Shown here: one piece after another, positions 56,338-64,000 of the stretch | Numbering within the stretch: the first letter of the stretch is position 1 | How the letters are laid out: every line of letters begins with the position of its first letter | Assembly (NCBI GenBank): GCA_002763895.1 | Contig: NSLH01000003.1 | Coordinates: forward strand, 1 to 64,000 | Direction of reading: 5' to 3' | Length of the DNA: 64,000 bases | Origin: [Chlorobium] sp. 445 | Lineage (GTDB): Bacteria; Bacteroidota; Chlorobiia; Chlorobiales; Thermochlorobacteraceae | Position numbers and translations under genes: made by a program | Notes under the pieces: generated by a model | Database searches by the model: none | Told to the model about the DNA's origin: nothing | Seen by the model: only the letters and a program-made list of their open reading frames with translations

Positions 56338-59300
56338 TTAGCGTACCACAGCAAGTTTGCCAACTTTTTCAGGTACGCCTTCTGCCGTAACGCGGTAAAG
56401 ATAAATGCCAGATGAGACCTTCTCGCCTTGCTCTGTATCCAAAAACCAGCGTGCGCCGCCAGTCTCGCCTGTGTGCTCAATGCGCTTGATGACGCGCCCT
56501 GTGAGAGTCAAAATTTCAATCGTAGCTTTGCGCGTAAGATTGGCAAACATTACAAAATCTACGCCTGCACTTTTGCGGTAAGGATTGGGATAGGTGAAAA
56601 CGCCTGACAAATCTTCTTTGACTTCAGAAAAGACAACCACATTCCCGCTCGAAGCTGTGTCAATCAGTGTGCCATCCGTAGCGCGTAAGTTGCGCAGCGC
56701 AATAGAAACCGAGACACCAAGTGCTCCAATTTGCCGACCTGCAAGACGTAAGCGTAAGCGATTTTCATGATTATCAACTTCGACACCGACAATGCTTCCA
56801 CTAGGGCGCACATCATAATTCTCAAGCACTTGCGCTGATGCAGCTTCAATCGGTTTGCTCATGATAAGTTCGACTTGGTCTGGAGCCAGCACGCGGCGAG
56901 AGAGCACAAAGAAGGCAGAGGCTGACATACGCTGCACTTCAAACGATACGGTGCGAAAAGCTGCGGCAAGACGAGCATTAAAAATGTCGCGCACGGCATC
57001 ATTCACGCTCACAGTGTAACGCCCCGTGTCTAATGGCGCACGTTGAAATGAGAGCACAACCTCTCTAGCACCACGCGCCAAAATTGCCGATGAGGGATAC
57101 ATCGGTAGGCTTCCTGACTTTTGAACTTCAAACCAAGCTGGATTGAGCGGCGCGTCTTGCAACGCCTCACTGAAGCGAAGACGTAAATGATCATCAGCGT
57201 CATACTCTGCAGAGAGCAGGCGCGGCAACGCTTTCGGGACCCCTAACACATAAACACTTGTGTCGCTTTCTTGCCGACCATCAAACGCCGTAACAGCATA
57301 AACATAAAATCGACCGCGCTGCACATCTCGATCAATAAAGATGCTATCGGCTGTAACGGCGCGCCGTGAGAGTGTAAAAGGATACAAAGGAAATGAAGTA
57401 TACTCAGCGCGATAGATACGATAGTTCTGTGCCTCGGGTGTTCTGTTCCAAGAAAGTGCAAGCGCGGTTTCATCAAGCGGTTCAATGCTCACACCGACAG
57501 GTGCAAGCGGTAGTGTGCTACCTTGAAATTCATAGCCATACGTCTGAAGATCATCGCCAAAGAAAATTTCGTTGCGTCCATTGCCGTCAATATCAGCGAT
57601 AAGAAGTTCTTGCGCAGTTGCCGCTGGAAAAATCCAAAATGGCTCAAAGCGTTGTCTCGGCACATTCCACTTGAAAAGGTAGAGATTAGGATAAGCCAAA
57701 ATGCAGAGTTCATCAATGCCATCTCGGTCAATATCGGCACTTTGAATAGCGCTCTCGAAGATGGATTTAGCGCGGTAGTTAAAAAATCGCTGTGACCAAA
57801 TTTTCTCATAGCGATCATTGCCAGTGGCTTGCCAGCACTCTGCAAGCCAGACTGGTGCGGCATAGTCGCGTGTCTGAAAGTCGAAGTTGAGATCAGCATG
57901 TGTCATCACAACAAACTGCTTTTTGCCATTGCCTAAGAAATTGCCGCTCACAATAAAATTGCTCCCGCCAAGATAAGGCGTACGGTTGAGCCAAGTGTGA
58001 GCGTAAGTGTTACCGATGCCTGAATACTCGTAGATGTAAAAATTACCATCGAAGTCACCGACAAGAATTTCAGGTTTGCCGTCGCCATCGAAATCTTCGA
58101 CGAGAGATTTGGGTTGTTCGAACTGTGGGCGCGTCCCATCTTTAGCGCGACGAACGGGATTGGGCAGTGTTGCCAATCGTCGAAATGTTGAATCTAAAAT
58201 GAAGTAAGCCGTGTCGTTGCGCACAAGAAGATGTTGCTCACCCGTCCCTTTGGTATCCGCAATACGCGATGCCCAGAAATTGCGTGAAGTAGTGTCTTGA
58301 AACAAAATGCGTGCAAAAGGCGATGAGGTCGGCGCAGATTGCGAAAAAATGATGCTGCGTCCAATCGAGTAAGCAACTGTTTCCAACAGTCCATCCTGAT
58401 TGAGGTCGCCAACATGCTGAGGAATCATGATCGGTGAAGTGACGGAATCCAAAAGTTCGAACCGCTCACCTGTAAATTCAAAGCGTTTGAGGCGAGAAAA
58501 ACGCAAGCCCTGAAGAGGCAAGGCTTCATTGAGCAAGACTTCACGGCGAGCGTTGCGGTTGAAATCCTGCACTTGTGTGAGCAGTGTGCCAGCAGGCAAG
58601 CGAAACTCGCGCCGTTCACGAAAGAGTGTCTGCCCGAAGGTCGGTGGCTGAAAAATCTCGCCGTTAAGTGTGAAAAATTGCCGTGCACTTTCCGCTGTAA
58701 GCCCAGCCACATTACGCACATGCAGATACCACTCATATTCAACATTTGGCTGAACTTCCGAGCGACGCAGCAGCGCAAAGTGCCGTCGACGAATGAAAGG
58801 GAGGCGAAATGGACGAAAAGTCTCACCTGAATGGCGACGTCTGAAAAAAAGTGTGGCTTCGCAAAGATCATCCGTTTCAGCTTCAATCAAGATGCCATAT
58901 TGGTCGTTGATAATAACTTGCTCACTGCGCACACTATCAAGGCACGGCGGCGTACGATCCAAAAAGTATTGAATACGGTGCTCGACAGTTCTGCCATTCT
59001 GCTCACGAACAACAAGCCGAATCACATAGACCGAATCAGGCAAAGCGGCGACATTCCAAAAACCAAGTGTATCGCGCAAACGTTGGCGTGCGGTAGCAGG
59101 TTGAATCGTTTGCCATGCAGTACGGTCGCTTAGTCCAGGACGAAATTGCAGTTCATAGTGCTGAAATTGCGGCGAGATAGCCGTGCCAATAATAGGCACA
59201 CGAGACAAAGTAAAGTTGTTAGGGAAAATACCGCTGTCGTAAGCTGGAGAAAGAATTTTTGCAATTGGTGCACCAAGGGCTTGAAGCGCGCGTTCAAGAT

Positions 59301-60930
59301 TGAGCCTGCCACCGCCACTGCTGTGGTCCCAACCTTCATCTTCAATATCATCAGCTGTGGAGACCAAAATGCCGCGCACTTGTTCAGGTGAAAGTGAAGC
59401 GTTAAGTGAGAGCACTAAGGCAGCAGCACCTGAGGCATGTGCAGCAGATGCACTTGTGCCGCCAAACGAGGCAGAATAAAAGTTACGGTAGAAGGGATAA
59501 GTTGTTGGAATGCCTTCGCCGGGTGCGGCAAAATCCACACGAAAGCCACGCGTAGAAAACTGCGTGATTTCATCGAAGCGTGTCGTTGCGGCTGTAGCAA
59601 TGACTTCATCGTAGCCTGCAGGGTAGCGTTGTTGTTCGCCGCCAGCGTTGCCTGCCGAAGCACACATCACCACGCCCTTGGAATAAGCATACTTGACCGC
59701 ATCGCGCATCACAGGTGAAGCGACCACATCACCAAAGCTCATATTAACGACGCGAATGCCGTTGTCAGCCGCATAAATAAGTGCTGAGGCAATGTCTTTA
59801 TCAGAGGCAAAATCGCCGCCGTAGCCACCAGCAGCGGTAAAAACACGCAGGGCAACAAGTCGGCAGTGCGGCGCAAGACCTGCAATGCCAATCCGATTGT
59901 TCGTAGCAGCCGCAGCAATCCCTGCGCAGGCTGTCCCATGAAAATTATCGTCAAACGGGTCAGGATCTGGAAATTGAAAATCGGAAAAGCCGTTAAGCGC
60001 ATCGTTGTTAAAAGGTTGGTCTGTAAAGTCCCAACCGATCACATCGTCGGGGTAGCCGTTGCCGTCTTGGTCAATGCCATCAAAGTCGCCACTAATGCCG
60101 TTGGGGTCCAGTTCGAAGGTTTCAGGATTGCGCCGCTCACGAAAGTCCCATGGCTCAAATGTGCCGTTGCGGTTACGGTCTTCAGCAGGCTTGACAAAAA
60201 GCTTTGGCGCAAGGTCGGGATGTGTGTAATCAATGCCAGTGTCAATAATGCCGATGAGAATGGAAGAGTCGCCTTTTGTGAGTTGCCATGCAGCTTCCGC
60301 TTGAATTTTCGCAAGATTCCATTGCGAAGCATAAGCTGAATCGTTTGGCACACGCCAATTGCTGGCAGTCGAAGAGAAGGGCGGCAATACTGAATTTTCC
60401 TGCAAGGCGTGTGAAGCGTGAGAAGACGCAGAGAAATGATGAGTATCCAGCGAAAGCAAGCGGACCGGCGTGGCGTATTCTATATCAGGATTGCGTAAAA
60501 GTTCAGCAAGTAATTGTTCCACATCAAGTGCGGAGATACCGCTTTCCAGACGAATAACGACAATTCGGTCAATTTCACGTAAGCGAGAGACTTGCAGCGT
60601 TTTTTCAGACCTACCAAGTGTTTTAGGCGTAAGCGCAAGCACGGTGGCGTTAGGAATCCTGAGGTTGCCCAAGCGCAGGTTAGTAGGTCTGGCTGAAAGG
60701 CAAGCCGCTTGGAGTGTGAAAAAAGTTTGCGCAGGCAGCGAAGGCTTAAATTTGACGATGAGTTCATTGGGTGAGACATGCAGAGCAGGCATCGTAGAAC
60801 TAGGCGTAGGTATCGGCTGCCCCTGACGAAATCGGAGGGCTTCAGGTTGTGCAAGCAGCAAGTGAGGCAAAAGGCAAAATGGCAAAAGTAAAATAAGACG
60901 TTGAACAAAGATTTTTGAGACAAAAAGCAT
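56338..60930 (-). CDS. Large secreted subtilisin-like serine protease (S8) with FG-GAP repeats and T9SS-type C-terminal tail
   Basis: A 1530-residue exported protease starting MLFVSKIFVQRLILL at 60930, where a clean signal peptide begins. An inhibitor-like propeptide (NELIVKFKPSLP) precedes the S8 domain: catalytic Asp near residue 230 (GIIDTGIDYTHPD), His near 330 (DDNFHGTACAGIAAA) and Ser near 492 (FGGTSASAAHASGAAALV). Aspartate-rich repeats of FG-GAP/VCBS type follow (VEDFDGDGKPEILVGDFDG, SADIDRDGIDELCI, IADIDGNGRNEIFFGDD), then a Fn3-like segment. The C-terminus has YPNPYRKS and ends KVGKLAVVR, typical of type IX sorting domains. It is divergent from the namZ-like gene, 85 bp apart. Confidence 0.9.
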   Translation of the reverse strand: MLFVSKIFVQRLILLLPFCLLPHLLLAQPEALRFRQGQPIPTPSSTMPALHVSPNELIVKFKPSLPAQTFFTLQAACLSARPTNLRLGNLRIPNATVLALTPKTLGRSEKTLQVSRLREIDRIVVIRLESGISALDVEQLLAELLRNPDIEYATPVRLLSLDTHHFSASSHASHALQENSVLPPFSSTASNWRVPNDSAYASQWNLAKIQAEAAWQLTKGDSSILIGIIDTGIDYTHPDLAPKLFVKPAEDRNRNGTFEPWDFRERRNPETFELDPNGISGDFDGIDQDGNGYPDDVIGWDFTDQPFNNDALNGFSDFQFPDPDPFDDNFHGTACAGIAAAATNNRIGIAGLAPHCRLVALRVFTAAGGYGGDFASDKDIASALIYAADNGIRVVNMSFGDVVASPVMRDAVKYAYSKGVVMCASAGNAGGEQQRYPAGYDEVIATAATTRFDEITQFSTRGFRVDFAAPGEGIPTTYPFYRNFYSASFGGTSASAAHASGAAALVLSLNASLSPEQVRGILVSTADDIEDEGWDHSSGGGRLNLERALQALGAPIAKILSPAYDSGIFPNNFTLSRVPIIGTAISPQFQHYELQFRPGLSDRTAWQTIQPATARQRLRDTLGFWNVAALPDSVYVIRLVVREQNGRTVEHRIQYFLDRTPPCLDSVRSEQVIINDQYGILIEAETDDLCEATLFFRRRHSGETFRPFRLPFIRRRHFALLRRSEVQPNVEYEWYLHVRNVAGLTAESARQFFTLNGEIFQPPTFGQTLFRERREFRLPAGTLLTQVQDFNRNARREVLLNEALPLQGLRFSRLKRFEFTGERFELLDSVTSPIMIPQHVGDLNQDGLLETVAYSIGRSIIFSQSAPTSSPFARILFQDTTSRNFWASRIADTKGTGEQHLLVRNDTAYFILDSTFRRLATLPNPVRRAKDGTRPQFEQPKSLVEDFDGDGKPEILVGDFDGNFYIYEYSGIGNTYAHTWLNRTPYLGGSNFIVSGNFLGNGKKQFVVMTHADLNFDFQTRDYAAPVWLAECWQATGNDRYEKIWSQRFFNYRAKSIFESAIQSADIDRDGIDELCILAYPNLYLFKWNVPRQRFEPFWIFPAATAQELLIADIDGNGRNEIFFGDDLQTYGYEFQGSTLPLAPVGVSIEPLDETALALSWNRTPEAQNYRIYRAEYTSFPLYPFTLSRRAVTADSIFIDRDVQRGRFYVYAVTAFDGRQESDTSVYVLGVPKALPRLLSAEYDADDHLRLRFSEALQDAPLNPAWFEVQKSGSLPMYPSSAILARGAREVVLSFQRAPLDTGRYTVSVNDAVRDIFNARLAAAFRTVSFEVQRMSASAFFVLSRRVLAPDQVELIMSKPIEAASAQVLENYDVRPSGSIVGVEVDNHENRLRLRLAGRQIGALGVSVSIALRNLRATDGTLIDTASSGNVVVFSEVKEDLSGVFTYPNPYRKSAGVDFVMFANLTRKATIEILTLTGRVIKRIEHTGETGGARWFLDTEQGEKVSSGIYLYRVTAEGVPEKVGKLAVVR

Positions 60931-61015
60931 AGGGCTTGATTTAAATTTGCAAGCAAAATAGATGTGTCTGCTACAAGAATCAAGGGCACCGAAATTCGCT
61001 AAACTCAATCTGCAC

Positions 61016-62242
61016 ATGCCTTTCCGCATTTGTTTGTGTTTTTTCTTTTTGTCACTGCTCTGTGCATCAGCTGTAGCACAGGTAAAAGTTGGGCTTGATG
61101 TCTTACTTGAGCAAGGCGATCAGGCATTGCAATCAAAGAGGCTTGGGCTAATTACAAACGCAACGGGCGTCGATAGGACAGGTGAGCCAAACTACAAGCG
61201 GCTCTTGCAAGCAGGCTTTCGCATTGAAGCACTTTTTTGCGCCAGAACATGGCTTTCAGACAAGTGAGGAAGCAGGCAAACGCATTCAAAGCACAAGGAC
61301 CGAGCAGCGCATTCCAGTTTATTCGCTCTACGGCAAGACCAAAAAGCCAACGCCCGACATGCTCCAGCACCTTGATGCTGTGCTCTTCGACATCCAAGAC
61401 ATTGGCACGCGCTGCTACACGTACGTTTCTACGATGCAACTTGCAATGGAAGCCTGCGCAGAACAGCGCAAAGCTTTTATCGTCCTTGATCGTCCAAATC
61501 CGATTGCCCCGATTGCCCGCAGGGTTTTATGTTGGATACTGCATACCGATCATTTGTAGGCTATGTCAAAGTCCCGTTTGTGCATGCGCTGACAGTGGGT
61601 GAGCTTGCTCGAATGATTCAAGCTGAAGTCTTACCAAGTTTGAACTTGCGCGTAATTTCAATGCAGAATTTTTCGCGTCAGCGCTTTGCCGACGAAGATT
61701 CGCTGTTTAGACTGATACCGCCATCACCGAACATTACAAGTGTGAATGCGATGCTGCTCTATCCTGCGCTGGTGCATTTGGAGGGAACGAACATCAGTGA
61801 AGGGCGAGGCACAGAGCAGCCGTTTGAGTGCTTTGGTGCACCGTTTCTCAACACAGAAAAAGTCTTAGAGCAACTGCGTGCATTTGGACTATCGGGTGTA
61901 GCGTTTGACGCGGTATCCTTTACGCCGCAGCGTTTGGCAGGCAAAGCAAGCAATCCAAAATTTCGTGGTGAGTTGTGTAAAGGTATTCAGGTCAGGATTA
62001 TCGACCGGCGTGCAGTGGAGCCGTTTGCCTTAGGTGTAGCAATTCTACTAGCGTTGAAACGCACGCATCCAAACGAGCTACAATGGCTCAGCAGTGGACA
62101 GTCTCTCGACAGACTTGCAGGGACAGGTCGCTTGCGTCAGCTCGTAGAGCAAGGCGCTTCATTGCAAACGATTCTTGAGGAGAGCCGAAGAAGCTACGCA
62201 GAGTACGAGCAAAAATGGAAAATGTATTGGCTTTATGAGTAG
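61016..62242 (+). CDS. DUF1343 protein, NamZ-like exo-beta-N-acetylmuramidase (two frameshifts)
   Basis: DUF1343 proteins include NamZ, which cleaves N-acetylmuramic acid from peptidoglycan fragments. From MPFRICLCFFFL at 61016 a signal peptide ends AVAQ. Conserved parts are VGLDVLLEQ, LGLITNATGVDRTG, FAPEHGFQTS, YSLYGKTKKPTPDML, DAVLFDIQDIGTRCYTY, LDRPNPI and LEGTNISEGRGTEQPFECFGAPF. Two errors split it: an extra T in the run 61233-61238 and a missing C in 61507-61510. A 9-bp tandem CGATTGCCC sits at the second site. Corrected length is about 408 residues, matching the family. It is a plausible partner of dacB in peptidoglycan turnover. Confidence 0.85.
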
Positions 62243-62308
62243 TAAGACTTACAAGCCAATGCACAAATAGCATGGCAAGGGCATGGTAAGATTGAACAAG
62301 CTAAGCAA

Positions 62309-62731
62309 TTAGCGTTGCTCTAAGTAAGTTTGAAGCAAAATTGCGGCGGCGGCTTTATCGAGTCTGCCCTTGATGTGACGCTCTTTGCGAGAGACACCGC
62401 TAGCAATCAGAATCTGCATGGCTTTTTTTGAAGAGCCAAATTCTGCAATGCGCTCAATTGGAAGCGTGGGGAAGTGCTGGTGCAAGCGCTCAATAAAAGC
62501 ATTAACAACACTTGTCATTCGGTTAGCAGAACCATCGCCGCTGGTAGGATAGCCCACCAAGATTTTTTCAATGCCATCTTGATCAAGAATCAACTGGATT
62601 TGCTTGTAAAGTTCAGATTCACTGAAGGTGCCGACAGGTTGCGCAAAGAGACAAAGCGGATCACTTTTGGCTAAGCCAATTCGTTTGGTGCCGTAGTCAA
62701 TTGCCAGAATCCTTTTTTTGATTGTTGTCAT
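62309..62731 (-). CDS. ruvX: YqgF/RuvX family putative Holliday-junction resolvase
   Basis: The 140-residue protein has the RNase H-like opening ILAIDYGTKRIGLAKSD, whose aspartate is the first catalytic residue. VGYPTSGDGSANRMTSVVNAFIERL follows, and a C-terminal block HIKGRLDKAAAAILLQTYLE supplies the last acidic residue. The family is linked to pre-16S rRNA processing and Holliday-junction resolution; the RuvX name follows common practice. Its start overlaps the end of the HU-family gene by 35 bp, so they form one operon. Confidence 0.9.
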   Translation of the reverse strand: MTTIKKRILAIDYGTKRIGLAKSDPLCLFAQPVGTFSESELYKQIQLILDQDGIEKILVGYPTSGDGSANRMTSVVNAFIERLHQHFPTLPIERIAEFGSSKKAMQILIASGVSRKERHIKGRLDKAAAAILLQTYLEQR

Positions 62732-63086
62732 GGAAATAGGTCGTAGGTGCGTCTTTTTGAAGAGAGCGCTTAATCAGCTTACTGGGTTTGAAATGCACTT
62801 TGCGCCGCCGTCCTGAATACTCCACCACTTTACCTGTGCGCGGGTCTCTGATTGTAGCAGAAGGTCTCATATACTTGACTTCAAAGACGCCCAAGCCGCG
62901 CAGCTCAATGCGAACCTCAGGATTAGCACTGCGAATAAGTTTAGAGAGTGACTCTAGCGTGGTATCAACAACATCTACCACTTCGGATTCAGATTTTCGA
63001 AGTCGCCGCGCTACATCGGCAACAAGGTCGCGTCGGGTGAGCGTACGCTCAATCTTCCGCGCATTGGATGGCTTATCTTTATTCAT
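62697..63086 (-). CDS. HU/IHF-family DNA-binding protein
   Basis: The protein has 129 residues from MNKDKPSNARK at 63086, where the HU core begins after a short charged leader. The HU fold is clear: TLTRRDLVADVARRLRKSESEVVDVVDTTLESLSKLI, then the arm ELRGLGVFEVKYMRPSATIRDPRTGKVVEYSGRRRKVHFKPSK. The N-terminal 12 residues and a C-terminal extension (SLQKDAPTTYFHDNNQKKDSGN) are additions beyond the usual 90. HU proteins bend DNA and organise the nucleoid. ruvX follows in the same operon, and a candidate small RNA lies upstream. Confidence 0.88.
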   Translation of the reverse strand: MNKDKPSNARKIERTLTRRDLVADVARRLRKSESEVVDVVDTTLESLSKLIRSANPEVRIELRGLGVFEVKYMRPSATIRDPRTGKVVEYSGRRRKVHFKPSKLIKRSLQKDAPTTYFHDNNQKKDSGN

Positions 63087-63154
63087 AGGGAAACTTCTAA
63101 GAAAGGGCATTTTATGAGACTGCAACTGCAAATCTGTCGCACAAAAATAGCAAA

Positions 63155-63312
63155 CAAAAAACAAAACCGCCTGAATTTTCTCGGGAATCGCTGCTGCTGC
63201 CCCAGCGACTCAACCTATCAAAACTCAGGCGGAGACTTAAGCTAACTTTACTGCAAGCATACCCTTGTTGCAAGGGACGAACAACTACAACCATCTGAAC
63301 GCAAGATGCAGC
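63155..63312 (-). ncRNA. Candidate structured small RNA with own promoter and terminator
   Basis: Between miaB and the HU gene, on the minus strand, three hairpins lie in order: CATCT/AGATG (63292-63308), CCCTTG/CAAGGG with a 3-nt loop (63262-63276), and a long terminal structure. The last is a 13-bp stem with one mismatch (63220-63232 with 63167-63179) enclosing TCGCTG/CAGCGA. A TTTTGTTTTTTGTTTG tract follows at 63166-63151. A TATAAA (63320-63325) and a CRP-like palindrome (63330-63345) lie just before. It matches no named RNA that I recognise (not 6S, SRP or tmRNA). Alternatively it is the 5' leader of the HU operon. Confidence 0.45.
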
Positions 63313-63319
63313 GAAAGGT

Positions 63320-63345
63320 TTTATAGGAATGTGATTGTTATCACA
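63320..63345 (-). promoter_or_regulatory. CRP-like operator and -10 element before the candidate RNA
   Basis: TGTGATTGTTATCACA (63330-63345) is a perfect inverted repeat, TGTGA-N6-TCACA, identical to the E. coli CRP half-site consensus. TATAAA on the minus strand lies at 63320-63325. The operator overlaps where the -35 element would be, suggesting repression or unusual activation. Confidence 0.5.
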
Positions 63346-63401
63346 AAGCGTGAGATTTGCCAACCGACCGAGCAAGTGCAAAAAGAAAGGAAAAGTCAAA
63401 T

Positions 63402-64000
63402 CTAGACACGCTCGCCGAAGAGTGTGGCAGAAGTTGCACCTGTAATTTTGACCGAAACCACATCTCCAACAGATTCTCCTGTTTTGGGAAAGACGACTAC
63501 TCGGTTCGTATCCGTGCGCCCCATCCAGTGCTCGCATGAGCGTTTGCTATCACCTTCAATCAAAACTTCATAGGTCTTGCCAATGGATTGCTGATAGAGC
63601 TCAAGTGAAATGCGCTGTTGCAGTTGAATAATTTCAGCAAGGCGACGCTGTTTGATGTCCAACGGCACATCATCTGCCAGTCTTTTGGCCGCAGGCGTGT
63701 TGGGTCGCTCAGAGTAGATAAAGGTAAAAGCGTAATCGTAGCGCACTTCATTTAGGAGCGAAAGTGTCTCTTGATGCTCTGCTTCAGTTTCGCCACAAAA
63801 GCCAGTGATAATGTCCGTTGAAAGTGAGCACTCTGGGATTTTGGCACGAATCATCTCAATTTTTTTGAGATAGTCCTCGCGCGTGTGGTTGCGGTTCATT
63901 CGGCTAAGCACGCTTGTAGCGCCAGACTGAACAGGCAGATGAATGAACTTGCACAGATTCGGACGTTCTCTCATCACCTGGATAAGGTCTTCAGAAATGT
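63402..64000 (-). CDS. miaB: tRNA-2-methylthio-N6-dimethylallyladenosine synthase MiaB (partial)
   Basis: MiaB methylthiolates i6A37 in tRNA. Only the C-terminal 190-200 residues are in the window; the frame is open to the right edge, upstream of position 63977. Visible features are CKFIHLPVQSGATSVLSRMNR, the radical-SAM core end STDIITGFCGETEAEHQETL and YDYAFTFIYSERPNTPAA. The TRAM domain follows near residues 125-190 (YEVLIEGDSKRSCEHWMGRTDTNRVVVF), ending TLFGERV. The HLPVQSG and PVTRAM pattern fits MiaB rather than RimO or MtaB, though the iron-sulfur cysteines lie off the window. Confidence 0.9.
   Translation of the reverse strand, partial: ISEDLIQVMRERPNLCKFIHLPVQSGATSVLSRMNRNHTREDYLKKIEMIRAKIPECSLSTDIITGFCGETEAEHQETLSLLNEVRYDYAFTFIYSERPNTPAAKRLADDVPLDIKQRRLAEIIQLQQRISLELYQQSIGKTYEVLIEGDSKRSCEHWMGRTDTNRVVVFPKTGESVGDVVSVKITGATSATLFGERV

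Noticed and set aside
63155-63312. 6S RNA, SRP RNA or tmRNA identity for the structured RNA
   Set aside because: Its 5' and 3' ends do not pair over a long central bubble as in 6S, and it lacks the SRP GGAA tetraloop context and any tag reading frame.
1-64000. CRISPR array or prophage
   Set aside because: No regularly spaced 20-40 bp repeats, integrase flanked by att repeats, or phage structural genes were seen; XerC is housekeeping.

Overview
The window looks like a chromosome piece from the Bacteroidota/Chlorobiota side of the FCB group, most likely a non-classical or aerobic Chlorobi-like bacterium. The pointers are two TonB-dependent receptors with carboxypeptidase-regulatory N-domains, a DUF4835 (PorD-like) protein, a giant subtilase with a type IX secretion-style C-terminal tail, DUF3078 and DUF4397 proteins, HPr kinase, a DUF151 bifunctional nuclease with a UVR tail, the 35-residue AURKAIP1/COX24-like basic protein, and an ArgS in which the HIGH signature reads TVGR. 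EtfA/EtfB and CcmC suggest respiratory metabolism. No photosynthesis gene is present. The phylum-level call is inference.

Layout. (1) 1-7041, minus strand, visibly more AT-rich than the rest: a two-gene restriction/defence-type locus with a PLD-nuclease/SNF2-helicase fusion followed by an Eco57I-type adenine methyltransferase. A complete REP-associated tyrosine transposase (RAYT) domain sits in frame inside the methyltransferase core. (2) 7184-17207: an orphan ABC-2 permease, a DUF4397 lipoprotein, a TonB receptor with a structured leader, a small SpoIIAA-like protein, YqeY, panB, rpsO, argS and DUF3078. (3) 17403-26503: an MFS carrier, xdhC and a MocA-like gene (molybdenum hydroxylase maturation without the hydroxylase), an APC transporter fused to a Usp-like domain, trpF, an aspartate aminotransferase and a second APC permease. 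(4) 26573-32245, minus: DUF493, pgsA, pgpA, a second TonB receptor, YceI and DUF4835. (5) 32412-37221, plus: a methyltransferase, xerC, hpf, hprK, an ABC ATPase and a LOG protein. (6) 37240-43461, minus: a tight DUF151/GNAT/OppB/ccmC operon, etfB-etfA and a methyltransferase with an export signal. (7) 43520-56271, plus: the 35-aa basic protein, tRNA-Lys, tRNA-Leu, an M16-like protein, MoxR, a histidine kinase, Hsp70, a pseudouridine synthase, scpB, rluB, a TPR lipoprotein and dacB. (8) 56338-64000: the T9SS-type subtilase, divergent namZ-like DUF1343, ruvX, an HU-family protein, a candidate small RNA with its own promoter and CRP-like palindrome, and the end of miaB.

The most important quality observation is that 11 otherwise well-conserved genes carry 17 single-base frameshifts between them. 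Nearly all lie in homopolymer runs, and both halves of every protein remain conserved. I read this as indel error in the assembly, so each such gene is annotated across its full corrected span with the break noted. Until that is checked against reads, the alternative that some genes are truly decaying (particularly in the defence locus) stays open.

Stretches over 300 bases without a gene are 11901-12229 (a structured leader, described), 22540-22919 (short direct repeats, described) and 63087-63401 (a candidate RNA, described).
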